From assembly GCF_001405015.1 (NCBI RefSeq), contig NZ_CYZX01000016.1:1-64000 (forward strand): a stretch of 64,000 bases of DNA. The letters run 5' to 3'. A program made the translations under genes and the position numbers. Of this stretch, positions 61,013 to 64,000 are shown in pieces. The notes beneath the pieces were generated by a model that saw only the letters and a list, made by a program, of their open reading frames with translations, had not been told where the DNA came from and did not search any database. Numbering within the stretch: the first letter of the stretch is position 1; every line of letters begins with the position of its first letter. This DNA is from Clostridium disporicum (GTDB taxonomy: Bacteria > Bacillota > Clostridia > Clostridiales > Clostridiaceae).

Positions 61013-62170
61013 ATGAATGTATATTTAGATAATGCAAGTACATCATTTCCAAAGCCAAAATCAGTTTCAGATTCAATTTATAATTATTTAACTAACATTG
61101 GTGGAAATCCTGGACGTGCTAATCACTCTAACGCATTAGAATCAAATAGATATTTATTTTTAGCTAGAGAAACAATAGCTAACTTTTTTAATTTTCATAA
61201 GATTGAAAATGTAATTTTTACTAATAATATAACTTCATCGCTTAATATATTGATTAATGGAATATTAAAGCCTGGAGATCATATCATAACTTCTTCTATG
61301 GAACATAATTCCGTTATAAGACCTTTATATAATTTAAAAGAAAATATAGGTATTGATCTAGAAATAGTTTCTGCAAAATCAAACGGAATACTCGATGTAA
61401 ATTCAATTTCTAAAGCAATTAAACCTAATACTAAACTAATAGTAATTACTCATGCCTCTAATATTACTGGTTCTATTCAACCTATACAAAGAATCGGAGA
61501 ATTATGCAAAAAGAATAATATATTTTTCATACTAGATTCTGCTCAAAGTGCAGGGGTATTAGAAGTTGATTTTAAAAAATTTAATCTTAATGCTTTAGCA
61601 TTTACTGGACATAAAAGTTTACTTGGTCCTCAAGGTATAGGTGGATTTATCATAGATGATGAGTTAAATAAAATCTGTAATCCATATATTCTTGGTGGTA
61701 CAGGAAGTCTTTCTCATTCATTAACTCAGCCAGACTTTTTACCTGATAAATTTGAATCTGGTACATTAAATATTCCTGGTATAATCGGATTATATGAAGG
61801 TATAAAATTTATTGAAAAAGAAGGCCTTAATACTATTTATGAACATAACTCTTATTTAAGATCTTATTTAATTAATGAGATTTCTAATATTAATAACTTT
61901 AATATCTATGGTGATTTAGATCCATCTAATGGAACATCATGTGTATCTATTACACATAATAACTTAGATGTTAGTGAACTTTCATATATCTTAGATTCTG
62001 ATTTCGGAATCAGTAATAGAAGTGGTCTTCATTGTGCTCCGTTAGCTCACCAAACAATTGGAACATATCCTAACGGAACCGTTAGACTAAGTTTAGGATA
62101 CTTTAATACTTTAGATGAAATAAAATATACAGTGGACTCACTCAATAAAATAAACAAATTATATGTATAA
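61013..62170 (+). CDS. Cysteine desulfurase family protein
   Basis: A 385-aa PLP enzyme of the class V, SufS/CsdA-like group. MNVYLDNASTSFPKPKSV, FILDSAQSAGV with the PLP Asp, and AFTGHKSLLGPQG with the Schiff-base Lys are present. The sulfur-accepting loop is SNRSGLHCAPLAHQTIG, with the active Cys in HCAP. It would release sulfur from cysteine for Fe-S or tRNA thiolation. SD AAGGAG. It is divergent from DUF3343, a likely partner, and is followed by repeat family A copy 3. Confidence 0.9.
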   Translation: MNVYLDNASTSFPKPKSVSDSIYNYLTNIGGNPGRANHSNALESNRYLFLARETIANFFNFHKIENVIFTNNITSSLNILINGILKPGDHIITSSMEHNSVIRPLYNLKENIGIDLEIVSAKSNGILDVNSISKAIKPNTKLIVITHASNITGSIQPIQRIGELCKKNNIFFILDSAQSAGVLEVDFKKFNLNALAFTGHKSLLGPQGIGGFIIDDELNKICNPYILGGTGSLSHSLTQPDFLPDKFESGTLNIPGIIGLYEGIKFIEKEGLNTIYEHNSYLRSYLINEISNINNFNIYGDLDPSNGTSCVSITHNNLDVSELSYILDSDFGISNRSGLHCAPLAHQTIGTYPNGTVRLSLGYFNTLDEIKYTVDSLNKINKLYV

Positions 62171-62373
62171 AGTGCGAAGCACTTTTAGGAAAAGTTTTAC
62201 TTAATCAAAATAGAAAATATCACAGGCATCACAAAAAAATATCGTATATGTAAATATTAGGAAGTATATACTTTTTACTTTAACTTAAGTTAACTTTTCC
62301 CTGCTATAATAGTAGTATTTTTACTTCGACAAAACCACTCTTTCACTTGCGAGCGTTAGCTCGCACTTTTTTT
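62169..62373. repeat. Intergenic repeat family A, copy 3
   Basis: It starts AAAGTGCGAAGCACTTTT at the desulfurase stop, has GTTAACTTTTCCCTGCTATAA in the second half, and ends GCGAGCGTTAGCTCGCACTTTTTTT. The right half matches 20594-20679. The terminal hairpin GCGAGC/GCTCGC (62349-62364) with its T run can act as terminator. Confidence 0.65.
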
Positions 62374-62434
62374 ATTATATTTTGAATATTTTCTATAAAA
62401 ACTGTCAATAATTTCTATATAAGGAGAGTGTTTT

Positions 62435-63034
62435 ATGGATAAATATTTTTGTGAAGATTCTATGTCACCAACTACAGTTAATAAAATTAGAGATTATTTA
62501 TACTCAAAACTAAAAGAACCTATTCTAGATAATAGACCTATTATTTTTTTATGTATAGGAACTGATAGATGTACTGGTGATTCTCTTGGTCCTTTAGTTG
62601 GTTATAAACTGAAATCTGAGCATAAAAATAATATATACATATATGGTTGTTTGGAAACCCCAGTTCACTCAAAAAATATAACTACTATATTAGAAAAAAT
62701 AGAAAAGTATTTTATTAATCCTTATATAATAGCTATTGATTCTTCTTTAGGAAATGTTCAAAATGTTGGTAAAATATTTATAGAGGAAAAACCTCTTAAC
62801 CCAGGTTTAGCACTTAATAAAGATTTACCCTCAGTTGGAGATCTTAGTATTACAGGAGTTGTCAATATATCTGGTAGCTTAGAATTTATTGTTCTTCAAA
62901 ATACTAGATTATTTACTGTTATGTCATTAGCTGATTGTATTACTAACGGAATACAAAAATGTTTGAATAAAATTTCAATAGATTTTTCTTCACCTAATAA
63001 ATTTTCAATTAGCAAATTAAATAAAAAAGGATAG
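62435..63034 (+). CDS. yyaC: Spore protease YyaC
   Basis: A 199-aa protein of the YyaC/DUF1256 family, related to GPR-type spore proteases. FLCIGTDRCTGDSLGPLVGYKL, YIIAIDSSLGNVQNVGKIFI and LPSVGDLSITGVVN are conserved. It is made under sporulation control in Bacillus. SD AAGGAG. It is convergent with the DUF4446 gene, sharing a terminator. Confidence 0.92.
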   Translation: MDKYFCEDSMSPTTVNKIRDYLYSKLKEPILDNRPIIFLCIGTDRCTGDSLGPLVGYKLKSEHKNNIYIYGCLETPVHSKNITTILEKIEKYFINPYIIAIDSSLGNVQNVGKIFIEEKPLNPGLALNKDLPSVGDLSITGVVNISGSLEFIVLQNTRLFTVMSLADCITNGIQKCLNKISIDFSSPNKFSISKLNKKG

Positions 63035-63056
63035 TAATTTTACTTACTATCCTTTT
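63025..63056. terminator. Terminator between yyaC and DUF4446 gene
   Basis: AAAAGGATAGTAA pairs with TTACTATCCTTTT around six bases. Confidence 0.85.
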
Positions 63057-63061
63057 GCTAT

Positions 63062-63577
63062 CTACTTATTTATAGCCTCATTTAATACATGTAATTCTTC
63101 TTCTGATAAATCATATCTTGATATTCCTTTATCTATAGGTTTTGCATATGTAGTACTATCATGTCTAGAATAAATACCAGTTATAATTACTCCATCATTA
63201 TAAGAATCTAATATAGCTATAGAAAAACTTAAATCGCTTCCTACATCTTCAAAAGCCTTATATCTCATTATAGCAACCTTGTTTACACATGATTTTAAAT
63301 CTTCAGCTATTTTTTCACATCTTTCTAGAGATTCCTTAGAATTATTAAGAGCAACATCAATATTATCTAAATTAGAATTTATAACTTCTTCTAAATTTCT
63401 ACTATTTGTTCCTCTCATCATTTTTCTATATTTTTTCTCTACTTTATTAACTGAAAGTAATAAAACTATTGTAGTTATTAACAATAATAATGTTATAATA
63501 GCTAATCCAATCACTATAAGTCCTGAGTACTCATTAATTATATTTAGTATATTACTCACCTTTATCCGTCCCTCCAT
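63062..63577 (-). CDS. DUF4446 membrane protein
   Basis: A 171-aa protein. One membrane helix (about 17-42, LIVIGLAIITLLLLITTIVLL) is followed by a coiled coil (about 50-95) and a conserved end, MRYKAFEDVGSDLSFSIAILDSYNDGVIITGIYSRHDS, the DUF4446 signature. It always lies next to parB. The ATG at 63577 overlaps the parS site; a GTG six codons later (63559) lies behind GGAGGG and may be the true start. Function is unknown. Confidence 0.85.
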   Translation of the reverse strand: MEGRIKVSNILNIINEYSGLIVIGLAIITLLLLITTIVLLLSVNKVEKKYRKMMRGTNSRNLEEVINSNLDNIDVALNNSKESLERCEKIAEDLKSCVNKVAIMRYKAFEDVGSDLSFSIAILDSYNDGVIITGIYSRHDSTTYAKPIDKGISRYDLSEEELHVLNEAINK

Positions 63578-63592
63578 GTTTCACATGAAACA
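63577..63592. promoter_or_regulatory. parS centromere site
   Basis: TGTTTCACATGAAACA differs from the consensus parS TGTTTCACGTGAAACA at one central base. It lies in the gap between parB and the DUF4446 gene, where parS sites are often found. It would be the loading site for ParB/Spo0J. Confidence 0.85.
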
Positions 63593-64000
63593 TTATAATT
63601 TAATTATTTCTAAAATTCTTTGTAAATCCTCTTCGGAATAATATTCGATTTCTATTTTACCTTTATTATTTTTATTACTTAAATTTACTTTTGTACCGAA
63701 GTAATTTTGTAATCTTTCCACTATATCCTTATAGTATGGATTCGTTAATTCAGTCTCTGACTTCTTTTTTGAAGAATTATCTACATCTTTTTTTATTCGT
63801 TTAATAATATTTTCTAATTCTCTTACAGATAATTTATCATCTATAACCTTTTGAGCTAACTCATACTGTAATTTTTTATCTGAAATGCCTAGTAAGGTTC
63901 TACCATGTCCTTCTGATATTACACCTTCTATTAAATATTGTTGAACATCCTCACCTAAATTTAATAACCTAATTGTATTAGTTATAGCAACACGTGATTT
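63593..64000 (-). CDS. parB: ParB/Spo0J chromosome-partitioning protein (3' part)
   Basis: Only the C-terminal 135 residues are in the window; the frame is open to the edge. KSRVAITNTIRLLNLGEDV is the ParB DNA-binding helix-turn-helix region; VISEGHGRTLLGI follows, then the dimerisation tail ending RILEIIKL. It could be ParB proper or its paralogue Noc; the ParB-type parS next door favours ParB. It is a CTP-dependent clamp that spreads from parS to organise origin segregation. Confidence 0.88.
   Translation of the reverse strand, partial: KSRVAITNTIRLLNLGEDVQQYLIEGVISEGHGRTLLGISDKKLQYELAQKVIDDKLSVRELENIIKRIKKDVDNSSKKKSETELTNPYYKDIVERLQNYFGTKVNLSNKNNKGKIEIEYYSEEDLQRILEIIKL

Overview
The window looks like a chromosomal segment of a low-GC, spore-forming anaerobe of Clostridium sensu stricto. 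The evidence is the strongly AT-rich sequence with AT-rich codon use, Gram-positive Shine-Dalgarno sites (AGGAGG, GGTGA), a large SRP RNA carrying an Alu-type domain, and sporulation genes (bofA, yyaC). I cannot name a species. The right end (parB, parS, DUF4446, yyaC, rpsF-ssb-rpsR, gdpP-like, rplI, lonB-like, dnaB) is the conserved block found near the replication origin of Firmicutes, and oriC probably lies beyond base 64000. The left end enters the leader of an rRNA operon transcribed leftwards. Most genes read on the minus strand, away from the presumed origin. I see no prophage, insertion sequence, CRISPR array or defence island.

Layout. 1-118: rRNA promoter, leader and the first bases of 16S rRNA. 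428-5309: a glucose-family PTS module with two IICB permeases, a soluble IIA and a GlcT-like antiterminator; two of the promoters have RAT/terminator leaders, and the antiterminator gene is split by one extra A in a homopolymer. 5336-9000: GNAT acetyltransferase, a DUF4230-like membrane protein without a normal start codon, tcdA and mtnN. 9022-12318: serine operon (class V aminotransferase, serA, DUF1015). 12445-16712: a 57-aa Cys-rich protein and the dnaX-ybaB-recR-yaaL-bofA cluster. 17057-18393: thyA-folA. 18599-18991: SRP RNA and tRNA-Ser. 19199-23169: lgt, tadA, a CBS-domain membrane protein and a DUF368 lipid-carrier transporter. 23208-28822: a beta-glucoside operon (PTS IIC, GH1 phospho-beta-glucosidase, AraC regulator, ROK kinase, esterase).

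28900-48300: tRNA-Arg, a bacterial STAY-GREEN homologue, plsC, a DEAD-box helicase with a DbpA-type RNA-binding domain, phnA, a berberine-bridge-like flavoprotein, rlmH, Hsp20, a LUD protein, a SEC-C protein, a CxxH/CxxC mini-protein, walJ-like MBL hydrolase, murA, degenerate 2H and dUTPase-2 relatives, a YdcZ-type transporter, subtilase, M23 peptidase, DnaD/DnaI-like helicase-loading proteins, and a tandemly duplicated four-tRNA block. 48347-64000: an unknown protein, a 70-bp tandem repeat, a BaiN-type flavoprotein, acyl-ACP thioesterase, and the origin-proximal replication/translation block ending in a partial parB.

No wholly new multi-gene system stands out. The points most worth a second look are the frameshifted glcT facing intact RAT leaders, the STAY-GREEN homologue in a non-photosynthetic anaerobe, the 70-bp tandem repeats at 49 kb, a three-copy intergenic repeat family, a near-perfect parS, and several enzyme-family proteins that have lost their catalytic or cofactor residues.
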